The notes under the pieces were generated by a model that was given only the letters and a program-made list of their open reading frames with translations, searched no databases and was not told where the DNA came from. Positions 38,945-48,856 of a stretch of DNA of 64,000 nucleotides are shown piece by piece. Origin of the DNA: Motacilla alba alba (lineage: Eukaryota; Chordata; Aves; Passeriformes; Motacillidae); assembly GCF_015832195.1 (NCBI RefSeq), contig NC_052019.1, positions 2,589,685 through 2,653,684 on the forward strand, given 5' to 3'. The position numbers were made by a program, and so were the translations under genes. The stretch's first letter is position 1; the number at the start of each line of letters is the position of its first letter.

Positions 38945-39175
38945 GAAGGGGAAGGTTCGGGTTGGATATTTGGGAAGATTTCTCCATGGAAAGGATGGTC
39001 AGCCCTGGCACAGCTGCCCGGGGCAGTTTGGAGTCCCCATCCCTGGAGGGATTTAAAACCCATGTGGATGTGGCACTTGGGGACACGGTCAGTGGTGGCC
39101 TTGGCAGTGCTGGGGGAATGGTTGGACCGGATGATCTTGGAGATCTTTTCCAGCCTCAAAGATTCCATGATCTCC
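38945..39175 (+). mobile_element. CR1 LINE 3'-end fragment
   Basis: Contains CCATCCCTGGAGGGATTTAA, GATGTGGCACTTGGGGACA, GGCCTTGGCAGTGCTGGGGG, GGATGATCTTGGAGATCTTT, the same CR1 subfamily as 30838-31090. Confidence 0.9.
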
Positions 39176-39784
39176 ATGGCTGAGCCCCTCCGGCAGCCCC
39201 AGCCCCTTTGCTGCTGTGGACGAGAGCTGGGGCTGTATTTTGGCTGAGCACGGGGGCACATTTGAGGGTGCTGCCCCATTCCCAATCCCTTTGGGATTTC
39301 CCTCATTCCCGGGGGGAGCTGGGATGGGGATGGCAGCCACTGGCACCCTGCTGAGTGCCCTGGCACCGGCCACAGCCTGTGGGGGGAGTCAGGGGAGCAG
39401 GGGCATCCTCTGGGGCAGAGCAGGGACGTGGCAGAGCAGATCCAGTGCTGGACACACAGAGAAGGGAGCCTGGGGCTGGTGTTGGAGGATTTGGGGTTGG
39501 ATCTGAGCAGCCCCAGGGCCTCAGCTGGGGGCAGGATGTGGGATGGGGGCCCAGCAATACCCTGGGTTCCAGGGAGCCATCACAGCCCAGCAGGGCTGGC
39601 TCTGCCCCGCTCTGGGAAACCCATCCCTCTGGGATCCCTTGTCCCATGACTCACCCCAGGCGACCCCAATATTTTCCTCCCCCAACCCTCTTTTTTGTGT
39701 TTCCTACCCCTTTCCCCCTCCCCGTTTCCACCTCGCCCTCCCCTTGATTCCCCTAAGTGATTCTGCCTGGCGGCTGCCAAGCCT

Positions 39785-40015
39785 CTGCAACTCGGGAAAA
39801 AAACATTTTATTAACCTTCCTTGACTTTAAAGAGCATAATTACATTTTAATCTCATATTCCCGCGTTATCATTCCAGACACAGAGTCATTTGAATGCAGC
39901 TCGTTCCCGGCTAATGTAATTTTACGATACAGTAATGAAGAGACGGAGCGCGAGCGCCTGACGCCCAATTTAGAGCTGACATTTGGGGTTCTTCTGAAGG
40001 AAAGTTTTCCCAGCC
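39785..40015. promoter_or_regulatory. Non-repetitive AT-rich block, candidate conserved noncoding element
   Basis: In a region made mostly of minisatellites and CR1, this block has unique-looking sequence with clustered AT-rich words (TTAACCTTCCTTGACTTTAA, AGCATAATTACATTTTAATC, GGCTAATGTAATTTTACGAT) containing homeodomain-type TAAT cores. It sits about 2.1 kb upstream of vasotocin. The inference of conservation is from texture only. Confidence 0.35.
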
Positions 40016-41031
40016 GAGGGCTTTTGCGTCCTCCTCGGCCCCTGCAACGTAAGTGGCTCCGGGCTCCCGCTGCGCAGGGATGGGTTTGGATGGGGAAATG
40101 AGGCTGGTGATGATCCTGGCGGTTCCGTCCCCCGCTGCTGGGCTGCCCCTCGTGGGTGATTCAGCGGCGCGGGGGCAAATCTGGGAACTCGCCGCTCCCT
40201 GGGCCCCGGGGAGAGCTGAGGCAGGGGCTGTGGCCACCCTCGCCCCCCTGGGCCCTCGTGGTACCCAGCAAAGCCCCAAAGCCCAGGAGTGTCACCCCCC
40301 CAGGCTGATCCATGCCCCAAAATCAGCTGGGAGCGGGCTGGGACCCCCCAGCACTGATACAGAAAATGCTTCCCTGCGTGCCTCAGTTTCCCTTTGGGGG
40401 GCTCTGGGGTTCAGCCCCCTCCCGCATTGATCCCTGTGGAGCTTTTCAAAGCACTTTGAAACAAACACCGAGGTTTTGCAGGGAGGGCTGCAGTGGGATC
40501 TCCAATTCCTTTGGGATGCTCAGGCAGAGCAGCCCCTTCCCCACCCTGGGTACCACCCTTCCCCTCCCTCTAACTGGGGCTGGGGTGTTTGTCCGGCAGA
40601 AAAGGGATGTTAATGAGGGGGAGAAAATGAGGGAAACTAATGAGAGGCAGGGCAAAAACACGTTCAGCCACCCCGAGTGATGTCCAGGCAGATTTTTACG
40701 GTTCTCTGCCTCAGTTCCCCACCTTACGTGAGGATGAGTAAAGGATGAAACCACTCCAGAAGCGGGACCACAGCTGGCAGCACCCCCACATTGTCCAGCC
40801 TCCCCAGACAAACCCTCCTGATCACTGTGAGCCAGTCCCAGCATTTTTTGGGGGGGAGAAGCAGAGGGTGGCTACTCACAAGCACCAGATTCCTCTCTGC
40901 CTACTAATTTCACATTGCTGAGGTTGCTTTGGGTGTAGCTGGAAAAGGGATCCAGGAACAGCAGGAATATTCATGGCTGGATGGGGTAGGGGGTTGCTGA
41001 GGGCGTTTTTCCTGTACAGATGTTTTTGACA

Positions 41032-41337
41032 CCCATGGGTGATGTGAGTGTGCTGGTGCCACCCCCAGAGGTGCCTTTGCTTTTGGTCTCCCCTCTCCCA
41101 GTGCTTTCCCTGCCTTCTGGTTTCTTGGGGAAGAGGGGGAAGAGGCAGGAGAGCCGTGGCTGGCACTGATGGATCACTTTGGGGACAGGGTCCTGCCCTG
41201 CACCCCGATGCTGCAGCCCAGCCCCTGGGTTTGGGGTGGTGTTGTGCACCCAGGGCTCTCTCCCGGCCCCAACCCAGAGCAGTATCCCCTCCCAGAGCAG
41301 CATCAGTCAAAGCAGCATCCCCAAAGCAGCATCCTTC
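41032..41337. repeat. Duplicated 306-bp segment, copy 2
   Basis: Near-identical copy of 36307-36612 (about 98%), same orientation. It lies about 0.8 kb upstream of the vasotocin TATA-like box. Confidence 0.95.
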
Positions 41338-41860
41338 CCCAAAGCAGCATCCCACAAAGCAGCATCCCTCCCCAAAGCAGCATCCCTCCCCAAAGCAGCA
41401 TCCCCAAAGCAGCATCCCTCCTGGGCCAGCAGGCTCCAAACAAACACCACTTCCCAAACCATCTCCCCTTCAGAGCAGCATCCCTTCCCAAACCAGCGCC
41501 TCTCCCAAAATCTGCATCCTGCCAAGCCAGCATCAATCCCAAATCAGGATCCTCCAAATAAACAACCCTCTCTAAAGCAGCACCTTCCAAACCCTTATCC
41601 CTCCCCAAATTAGCATTGCTCCCAGAGCAGCATCCCTCTGAAACCAGCACCTCTCCCAAAATCCACATCCATCCCAAACCAGCATCACCCCCAAACCAGC
41701 ACCCTTCCCAAAATCTGCGTCTTTCCCAAAACCACATCTCCTGCATGAACATCTGTCCCCAAATCCACATCCCTCCCCAGACCGCATCTTCCAAACCTCC
41801 ATCCCTCCCCAAGCCAGCACCTTCTGAAGGAGCTCCTCTCCCTGAATCCTCCCCCAGCCC
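41300..41860. repeat. GCAGCATCC minisatellite grading into degenerate CCCAAATCCGCATC-like units
   Basis: The left part (to about 41420) is the same array type as 36565-36935. The right part continues with diverged units (CTCCCAAAATCTGCATCC, AAACCAGCATCACCCC), up to about 200 bases before the vasotocin promoter. Confidence 0.8.
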
Positions 41861-42063
41861 ATCCCAATCCTTCCCAAGCCCGTCGCAGGGCCGGCCCGTG
41901 CCCCCTGGAGCAGCCAAGGGTGGGATTCACCAGCCCCGAGCGCTGCTGCACTGAATCATCTCAATTACAGATTTTGCTTGGATGCGATTTGGGAAAACAA
42001 CAAAAAAACCCAACCCATCCCTCTTCTTCCTCCTCCTCCTCCCCTGGGAAGGGGTGATGGCAG

Positions 42064-42072
42064 CATAAATAG
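42064..42072 (+). promoter_or_regulatory. Vasotocin TATA-like box (CATAAATAG)
   Basis: CATAAATAG lies 60-68 bases upstream of the vasotocin ATG, placing the start of transcription near 42095 and giving a short 5'UTR. A CT-rich run (42020-42050) precedes it. Confidence 0.7.
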
Positions 42073-42131
42073 CAGCTCTCTCAGCACGGGGCCAGACGCA
42101 GCTGGAGCAGCTTCCCCGGGCACCCTGCACC

Positions 42132-44112
42132 ATGGCAGAGCCTTCGCTGCCCCTCTCCTTCCTCTGCCTCCTCGCCCTGTCCTCCGCCTGCTACATCCAG
42201 AACTGCCCGCGGGGCGGGAAGCGGGCGCTGGCCGACACAGCTCTGCGACAGGTACGGCTTGGGGACACGGTGGCTCCGGGGGTGCTCCCCGTCACCTCCG
42301 GGCACCGCTGGCTCCGTGGCATTGTGCCACCCACCCGGGAGCCGTGGGGTTTTGGGGTGGCGGGGGGACACGCGATGGGGCAGTGGCACAGGAGTGACAG
42401 CTCCAAGGCGCTGTTGGCACCTGGAGAAGAGGCTCCGGCTTGGCCACGGCAGAGCGTCCTGCTGGGCTGGGGGGCAGCGGGACAGGACAGAGCACGGAGA
42501 GGGGACAGGGAGGTCGTGGGGACACCCCAAAGCGGGGACGCCCCAAAGCGGCGACACCCCAAAGCAGGGACATAAGGTCACCATTGCTGGTGGCAGCGTG
42601 GCACCTCCAGGAGCTGGAAGGGGAGCTGCTGGTGGCAGCGTGGCACCTCCAGGAGCTGGAAGGGGAGCTGCTGGTGGCAGCGTGGCACCGCCAGGAGCTG
42701 GAAGGGGAGCTGCTGGTGGCAGTGTGGCACCTCCAGGAGCTGGAAGGGGAGCTGCTGGTGGCAGCGTGGCACCTCCAGGAGCTGGAAGGGGAGCTGCTGG
42801 TGGCAGCGTGGCACCTCCAGGAGCTGGAAGGGGAGCTGCTGGTGGCAGCGTGGCACCTCCAGGAGCTGGTGGGGAGCTGCTGGTGGCAGCGTGGCACCTC
42901 CAGGAGCTGGTGGGGAGCTGCTGGTGGCAGCGGGGCACCTCCAGGAGCTGGTGGGGAGCTGCTGGTGGCAGTGTGACACCTCCAGGAGCTGGAAGGGGAG
43001 CTGGTGGGGAGCTCCAGGGGGGGTTTCTAACACAAGGGGGTGCAGAAGGGTGGTTTTGGGGTGCGGGCACTGAGGCAGCTCCTTCCCGCAGTGCATGCCC
43101 TGCGGTCCCGGCAACAGAGGGAACTGCTTCGGGCCCGGCATCTGCTGCGGCTCGGAGCTCGGCTGCTACCTGGGCACGGCGGAGACGCGGCGCTGCGCCC
43201 AGGAGGATTTGCTGCCCTCGCCCTGCCAGCCCGCCGGGCAGCCCTGCGGAGCCGGGGGCCGCTGCGCCGCGCCCGGCATCTGCTGCAGCGCCGGTAAGCA
43301 GCGGGGCACGGGCACCGAGGGTGGGTGGGCAGCACGGAGGGATGGCGAGGGGGGAGAGAGGTCCGCAGGTAAAGCTTAGCCGGTGGTGGGGTTTAGTTTC
43401 AGGGAGGGGGAAGTGAGGTGGGGAGTGGAAGCGGTGTCGGCGGAGTTCGGAGATCGTTTGGGGGTGGTTGGGTTAAGCTGGCTGTAAGGAAGGAATTGTC
43501 CCCTGGGAGGGTGGGGAGGGCCTGGCACAGGGTGCCCAGAGAAGCTGTGGCTGCCCCTGGCTCCCTGGAAGTGTCCAAGGCCAGGTTGGACAGCGCTGGG
43601 AGCCACCTGGGCTAGTGGAAGATGTCCCTACCCATGACAGAGGGTGGGACAAGGTGTTCTTTGAAGGTCCCTTCCAACCCAAACCATTCTGACTCTAAAG
43701 GATTGGGCTCGCAGCTCCTTCCTGACCCACCACGAGCTTTTCCTGGCCAGCACGGCCTCTTTGATGTACCAGAAATTCCAGCCCCGCTCCCCGCTTAGCG
43801 GGAGAGACAAAACAGGAGCACGAACTGTGCTGATCCCCCAGGCTGCCACCAACCCCTTCCCCAGCCGAAAACAACCCCCTGATGATCCCAAATAACCCGT
43901 GCCACGGCCGCGTTTTGCTCCCTGCGGCAGAGACGTGCGCCATGGACACCGGCTGCCTGGACGAGGGCAGCGAGGGCGCTCAGGAGGCGGCGGAGGAGAA
44001 GAACCTGACGGTGCTGGATGGCTCGGCCGGAGATCTGCTCCTCAAGCTCATGCACTTGGCAAACCGGCAGCAGCAGCAGCAGCAGCAGCAGGGCAAGCAC
44101 CCCCTGCTCTGA
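42132..44112 (+). CDS. AVP: Vasotocin-neurophysin-copeptin precursor (AVP orthologue)
   Basis: Three exons: 42132-42251, 43092-43293 and 43931-44112, giving 167 residues. Exon 1 encodes a 19-residue signal peptide, the nonapeptide CYIQNCPRG (Arg8, vasotocin), then GKR for amidation and cleavage, and the first residues of neurophysin. Exon 2 and the start of exon 3 supply neurophysin, with 14 cysteines in the family spacing ([26 protein letters not shown]). Exon 3 adds a copeptin-like tail with a glycosylation site (NLT) and a leucine-rich core ([11 protein letters not shown]). There is no arginine between neurophysin and the tail, so the mammalian copeptin cut is not expected. The tail holds an eight-glutamine run encoded by pure CAG (44068-44091). 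Product: secreted antidiuretic and social-behaviour hormone made in hypothalamic magnocellular neurons. Mesotocin follows in the same direction 3.3 kb on. Confidence 0.98.
42584..43015. repeat. VNTR-type minisatellite in vasotocin intron 1, 42-bp unit
   Basis: About ten copies of a 42-base unit (CTGCTGGTGGCAGCGTGGCA, CCTCCAGGAGCTGGAAGGGG, AG), the last four shortened to 39 bases by GTGGGGAG in place of GAAGGGGAG. Units are near-identical, implying recent expansion. It fills about half of the 840-base intron and ends about 75 bases before exon 2. Confidence 0.97.
43470..43700 (+). mobile_element. CR1 LINE 3'-end fragment in vasotocin intron 2
   Basis: Contains GGAAGGAATTGTCCCCTGGG, GGCACAGGGTGCCCAGAGAA, TCCAAGGCCAGGTTGGACAG, CCCTTCCAACCCAAACCATT; sense orientation. 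Confidence 0.92.
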
Positions 44113-44180
44113 GCCAGGGCGTGGGGAGTCCCCCCATCCCTGACAGACCCCCCCAGCTCGGCTCTGTACATACCAGACCC

Positions 44181-44186
44181 AATAAA
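44181..44186 (+). terminator. Vasotocin polyadenylation signal (AATAAA)
   Basis: AATAAA lies 69 bases after the vasotocin stop, followed by GTGCACTGTGCTGG. Confidence 0.9.
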
Positions 44187-45639
44187 AGCCCTCGTGCACT
44201 GTGCTGGCCTCGTCCCGGGCACTTGGGGGTGGCTCGTGGGGGCTCCAGGGGACCTGGCTGGGGCTCAGGATGGGGGTGCTGGAGGGTCTTCTGTCCCCAA
44301 GTCCCCACAGAGTGCAGGCGGTTCGGCTGGGCTGGGGGCAGGATTTGGATCTGTCCTTTTAGCTCCCGGGGGAAGGAGCTCAGGCAGAGCTGGAATTTGG
44401 GATCTGGCCATGGAGTCCCACCCAGCAGCACCCCAGCTCCAGGACTCTGGGAACAGCCGGGATGTGCCACTGTCACATTACCTCGTGGCCAAGCCCCTCT
44501 CCGGGGCAGGTTTGGGGCCTCGCTGCCTTCAGCAATCAGCGCAGCATCTACTAAAAATGATAAAAAGTAAGGAAAAGCTTTTTCCTTGGGAAAAGCACCC
44601 CAAATCCCTCAAGAGCAGAGAGGTTTGGGCTCCCAGCTCCAAAGACTCCTTCCAGGGCTGGTCTCATTTTTCCCCATCCCCTCTGGACACTGACAGGGAG
44701 GATCAGTCCCCATTATCCCACAGTCACCCCCAGAATTTGGGGAATCCCAACCCTCTCCCGGCTCTCTTACCCTGCGGGGTCCTTGCTCCGAGGTCTCTCC
44801 GGGCTGGGACTGGCCACGGCACAGGGGACAGCTCGTCCTTTTATACTGTCCCTGAGGGAGGTGGCACCTCCGGGGAGGTGGAGCTCCCTGACACCGGCGG
44901 GATCCATCCTGCCCGCGGCAGCTCCCTGCAGCCCCCAGGGGATGCAGGATTGATGCAGGATTGATGCAGGACTGGTCCAGGACTGATGCAGGATTGATGC
45001 AGCACTGGTCCAGGATTGATGCAGGACTGGTCCAGGATTGATGCAGGATTGATACAGGACCTGCTTCCCACAGCCAGCATCTGATCCCAGCCCTGGGGAA
45101 AGGGGGGCGACACCAAATCACCCCAAAATCATTGGGAAAGGGGTGACACCAGCATGGATGAGGGACTCCAAGCTGGGATGAGGGAATTGGGCTTTCAGCC
45201 CAGCTCTAGCACTCGGGTTTTCCAAGATGCAGGGTGTGAACCCCCAACATTCCTGCAGCACCGGGAATGTGTGGCTGAGCAGGGAATGCTCCGTCTGATG
45301 AACACCTCAAAATCAGGCAAAAATCGAGTCCCCAAAAAGCACCAGGGGCTGATAACTGGGTTTTCCCCCACTTGTCTACCCGAGACACGTCCTGCAGGGG
45401 TCTGGGCACCCCTGGAGGAGCCACAGGGGCTCTGGGATGACAATTCCCTCCCTCCACCCTGTGCTGCAGCCCGAGCTGAGCTGCTGGGACAGCACACAGC
45501 GGGTGCTGAGCCCCATTTCCAAGCCATTACCATGGATCCCAGCGCCCGCCTTGTCCCCAGGGACTGGGACTGACCCGGGGTGGGTGACAGGGACCCGGCT
45601 GCCCTCGTGCCAGCCTCGCTAAGTGGTGGATTTTGAAGC
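44187..45639. other. Vasotocin-mesotocin intergenic, left part, with a short GATGCAGGA minisatellite
   Basis: No gene supported. At 44941-45060 a short array of 15-base units alternates GATGCAGGATT and GGTCCAGGACT about eight times. Confidence 0.7.
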
Positions 45640-45790
45640 AAGCCAGAGGACAGGAAAAGGTCACGGCCGTCCGGCTCTGGGCTGCCTAATTCCCAATTAA
45701 GCCAGAGCAGGGTAATGATCTCAGCGGACGTCAAGGTTTGTCCTCGGCAAGGAAATTTATTCAAGCTGGGAAGCTCCTAATTGGGATAAG
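45640..45790. promoter_or_regulatory. Candidate regulatory block between vasotocin and mesotocin
   Basis: Non-repetitive stretch with a CRE-like half site GGACGTCAA at 45726 and palindromic AT words (CCTAATTCCCAATTAAG, CTCCTAATTGGG). Candidate only; based on motif density amid repeats. Confidence 0.3.
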
Positions 45791-46365
45791 GAAGGCAAGG
45801 GGCCGGGGTGAGCAGGACCTTGGGTGGTTGCGTCAGCCTCCGGCCTCATCCTCAGTGCTGCTTCTCAGGGAGGAAGAGGAGGGGCGGCTCTGTCTGCTGC
45901 TGATGTGGCTCAGGACATCACACTGAATCCCTATGAGCAGCTCCAAGGAGCAGCAGTGGGGAAATTTGGAGTTTCAGGCCTTTGCCCGGGAGGTTTGGTA
46001 TTGTCAGGCAGCTTTGGAGCTGTTGGATGAAGGTGGGTGGGGATGGGCTGGGTGTCACTGTTGTCCCAGAGAGGGATGAGCCCAGTGCTGAGCATCCCCC
46101 AAAGGCCAGGCACGGGTGGGTGGACAGGGCCAACAAGGACACTCCCATGGCTGATCCCAGACGATTTGGGGCTGCTTCCTCCCACCCAAAGGGATTGGAA
46201 GCCGGGGGAAGCACACACTCTTCTCACCTCCAGCTCCTGGGTGGACACATCCCACCTCCAGCCTTCCTTCATCCCTACCCTCTCCATGCCAGAGGGGGTC
46301 CCAACAGGACACACCAAAGCTCAGCAGCCCAAAGCGGCTGCCAGAGAAGGGCCCCAAGCCCCAGG

Positions 46366-47195
46366 CTCCATCCACAACCTCCACACATCCCTCCAGCTCC
46401 ATCCACACCTCCACACATCCATCCAGCTCCATCCACACCTCCACGTGTCCCTCCAGCTCCATCCACAACCTCCACACATCCCTCCAGCTCCATCCACAAC
46501 CTCCACACCTTCATACAGCTCCATCCACAACCTCCACACGTTCCTCCAGCTCCATCCACAACCTCCACGCGTCCCTCCAGCTCCATCCACAACCTCCACG
46601 TATTCCTCCAGCTCCATCCACAACCTCCACGCGTTCATCCAGCTCCATCCACAACCTCCACATGTCCATCCAGCTCCATCCACAACCTCCACGCGTTCCT
46701 CCAGCTCCATCCACAACCTCCACGCGTTCCTCCAGCTCCATCCACAACCTCCACGCGTTCATCCAGCTCCATCCACAACCTCCACATGTCCATCCAGCTC
46801 CATCCACAACCTCCACGCGTTCCTCCAGCTCCATCCACAACCTCCACATGTCCATCCAGCTCCATCCACAACCTCCACGCGTTCCTCCAGCTCCATCCAC
46901 AACCTCCACATGTTGCTCCAGCTCCATCCACAACCTCCACGCGTTCCTCCAGCTCCATCCACAACCTCCACATGTCCATCCAGCTCCATCCACAACCTCC
47001 ACGCGTTCCTCCAGCTCCATCCACAACCTCCACATGTTGCTCCAGCTCCATCCACAACCTCCACGCATTCCTCCAGCTCCATCCGCAACCTCCACGCGTT
47101 CCTCCAGCTCCATCCGCAATCTCTACACCTTCATCCAGCTCCATCCACAACCTCCACACGTTCCTCCAGCTCCATCCACAACCTCCACACGTCCC
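46366..47195. repeat. 31-bp minisatellite immediately upstream of the mesotocin promoter
   Basis: About 27 units of exactly 31 bases: CTCCATCCACAACCTCCACG followed by CGTTCCTCCAG, with variants CATGTCCATCCAG and CATGTTGCTCCAG. Many units contain ACGCGT, adding about two CpGs each. The array ends about 170 bases before the TATA box. Because 31 is not a multiple of three and stops are absent, long frames appear on both strands; they are not genes. Confidence 0.97.
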
Positions 47196-47235
47196 TGCTG
47201 CTGCCAGACTCATCACAGAGGAGAAAACCAGCACC

Positions 47236-47250
47236 TTGTCCTTGACCTCA
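47236..47250 (+). promoter_or_regulatory. Candidate composite nuclear-receptor element of the mesotocin promoter
   Basis: TTGTCCTTGACCTCA resembles the composite hormone response element at about -160 of mammalian oxytocin genes (GGTGACCTTGACC as I recall it). It reads as an SF-1/ERR-type site on the reverse strand (TCAAGGACA). Its distance to the inferred start near 47393 is about 150 bases. Confidence 0.45.
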
Positions 47251-47362
47251 CGTCCTCGACCTCCTGCTATTAGCCGAGCCCTTGCTGTGGGCAGCAATGC
47301 CTTGTGGTTTTTAAGAAGCACGGGTGACGCCGGTGCCAGAATCCCTAAGCAGGAGCCAGGAC

Positions 47363-47370
47363 TATAAATA
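47363..47370 (+). promoter_or_regulatory. Mesotocin TATA box (TATAAATA)
   Basis: A perfect TATAAATA 59 bases upstream of the ATG; transcription should start near 47393. Confidence 0.9.
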
Positions 47371-47421
47371 CAGGGCCAGCTGTTGGGATGAGCAGCCAAA
47401 AATCCCCCCTGTCCTGCCACG

Positions 47422-48756
47422 ATGTCCTGCAAGGCTCTGGCCCTCTGCCTCCTGGGGCTCCTGACTCTCTCCTCCGCTTGCTACATCCAGAACTGCCCCA
47501 TCGGGGGCAAACGCGCTGTGCTGGACATGGATATCAGGAAGGTAGGTCCTGGAAGCTCAGGGCACTCCCAGCTCCATCCTTCCCTTCTCCCAACCTTCTT
47601 ACCCCCCGTTCCCGAGCAGTGCCTGCCCTGCGGTCCCCGGAACAAGGGCCACTGCTTCGGGCCCAACATCTGCTGCGGGGAGGAGCTGGGCTGCTACATC
47701 GGCACCTCGGAGACGCTGCGCTGCCAGGAGGAAAACTTCCTGCCCACGCCCTGCGAGTCGGGCCGCAAACCGTGCGGCTCCGGAGGGAGCTGCGCCGCTC
47801 CCGGCATCTGCTGCAGCAGCGGTGAGGCGGCACGGCATCCCGGGATTCCCGTGCTGAGCCCTCGCACGGCCGGCAGGGGATCCAGGGTTCTTGGAACAGT
47901 GGGAGAGGGGAGGATGCCCAAGGGATTGTCTTTGTCCCGTCCGTGTGTCCATCCATCGCCCCGACAGCCAGAGCGGGCTCCATGATCTATCCAGAGCCCA
48001 GGGAAGGGATGAGACCGGGAGGGTTTGGGCTGGAGGGACGCAGACAGCAAATTCTGGGGGCTGAGCAAGTGCAGGAGTCACGTCCCCTGCTGCTCTCATC
48101 AGTTTTTCCTCAAAATCCCACCCTCCTCCCTAAATTGAACTGCCAGGGATCCTGCTGTGAACCTGCGGGCTGTTTTGGGGATGTCTGGGAGCTGTTTTGG
48201 AAGTCCCTGCAGGCTGTTTTCGGGGTCCCTGGGGGCTGTTTTGGGGAGTCCTTGAGGGCTGTTTTTAGAGGTCCCTGGGGGCTGTTTTGGGGATCTCTGG
48301 GGGCTGGTTCAGAGGGTTCCTGGGGGCTGTTTTGGGGAGTCCTTGAGGGCTGTTTGTGGGGGTTCCTGGGGGCTGTTTCAGAGACCGCTAGGAGCTGTTT
48401 TGGAAGTCCCTGGGGGCTGTTTTGGGGATCTCTGCAAGCTGTTTTTGGGGGTTCCCAGGGGCTGTTTTGGGGATCTCTGCGAGCTGTTTTTGGGGGGTTC
48501 CCAGGGGCTGTTTCAAGGATCTCTGGGAGCTGTTTTGGGGAGTCCTTGAGGGCTGTTTTGGGGGGTTTCTGGGAACTGTTTCAGGAGCTCGTTCATCAGG
48601 TCCCTGGGGGCTGTTTCAGGGATCTCTGGGGCCCGTTTTGGGGGTTCCCTGGGGTCTGGTGAGTGCTGCCTGGTTTCACACCACACTCCCCCCTCTCTCC
48701 CCTCAGAGGGCTGTGGCACTGACTCATCCTGTGACCAGGAGCTGCTGTTTGTGTAG
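47422..48756 (+). CDS. OXT: Mesotocin-neurophysin precursor (oxytocin orthologue)
   Basis: Three exons: 47422-47541, 47620-47821 and 48707-48756, total 123 residues, with the same intron phases as vasotocin. A 19-residue signal peptide ends at SSA, followed by CYIQNCPIG (Ile8, mesotocin), GKR, and a neurophysin with 14 cysteines. The last exon is very short ([16 protein letters not shown]) with no copeptin, which separates it from vasotocin. Family knowledge: magnocellular neurohypophysial hormone acting on oxytocin-type receptors in reproduction and affiliation. Exon 2 is the same length (202 nt) as in vasotocin. Intron 1 is only 78 bases, while intron 2 holds a minisatellite. Confidence 0.98.
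48165..48660. repeat. Minisatellite in mesotocin intron 2, GGCTGTTTTGGGG units
   Basis: Around 20 imperfect units of 22-28 bases built on GGGGGCTGTTTTGGGGA and TCCCTGG or TCTCTGG. The array ends about 45 bases before the exon 3 acceptor, so units lie close to the branch-point region. Confidence 0.92.
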
Positions 48757-48850
48757 CCACCCAGGAGAGAACGCGCAGGATCCCGCATCCATCGCTGTGC
48801 CAGCCCCAGCCCGGGCTGTGACTCAGACTGAAGCGATGAGCTTAATTAGA

Positions 48851-48856
48851 AATAAA
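48851..48856 (+). terminator. Mesotocin polyadenylation signal (AATAAA)
   Basis: AATAAA lies 95 bases after the stop; a GT-rich tract (TCTGCGGGTTTTGTGTGCTT) follows. Confidence 0.9.

Noticed and set aside
46037..47432. Long frames rich in SSSIHNLH or GGCGWSW repeats
   Set aside because: Created by the 31-bp array before mesotocin; open in multiple frames on both strands.
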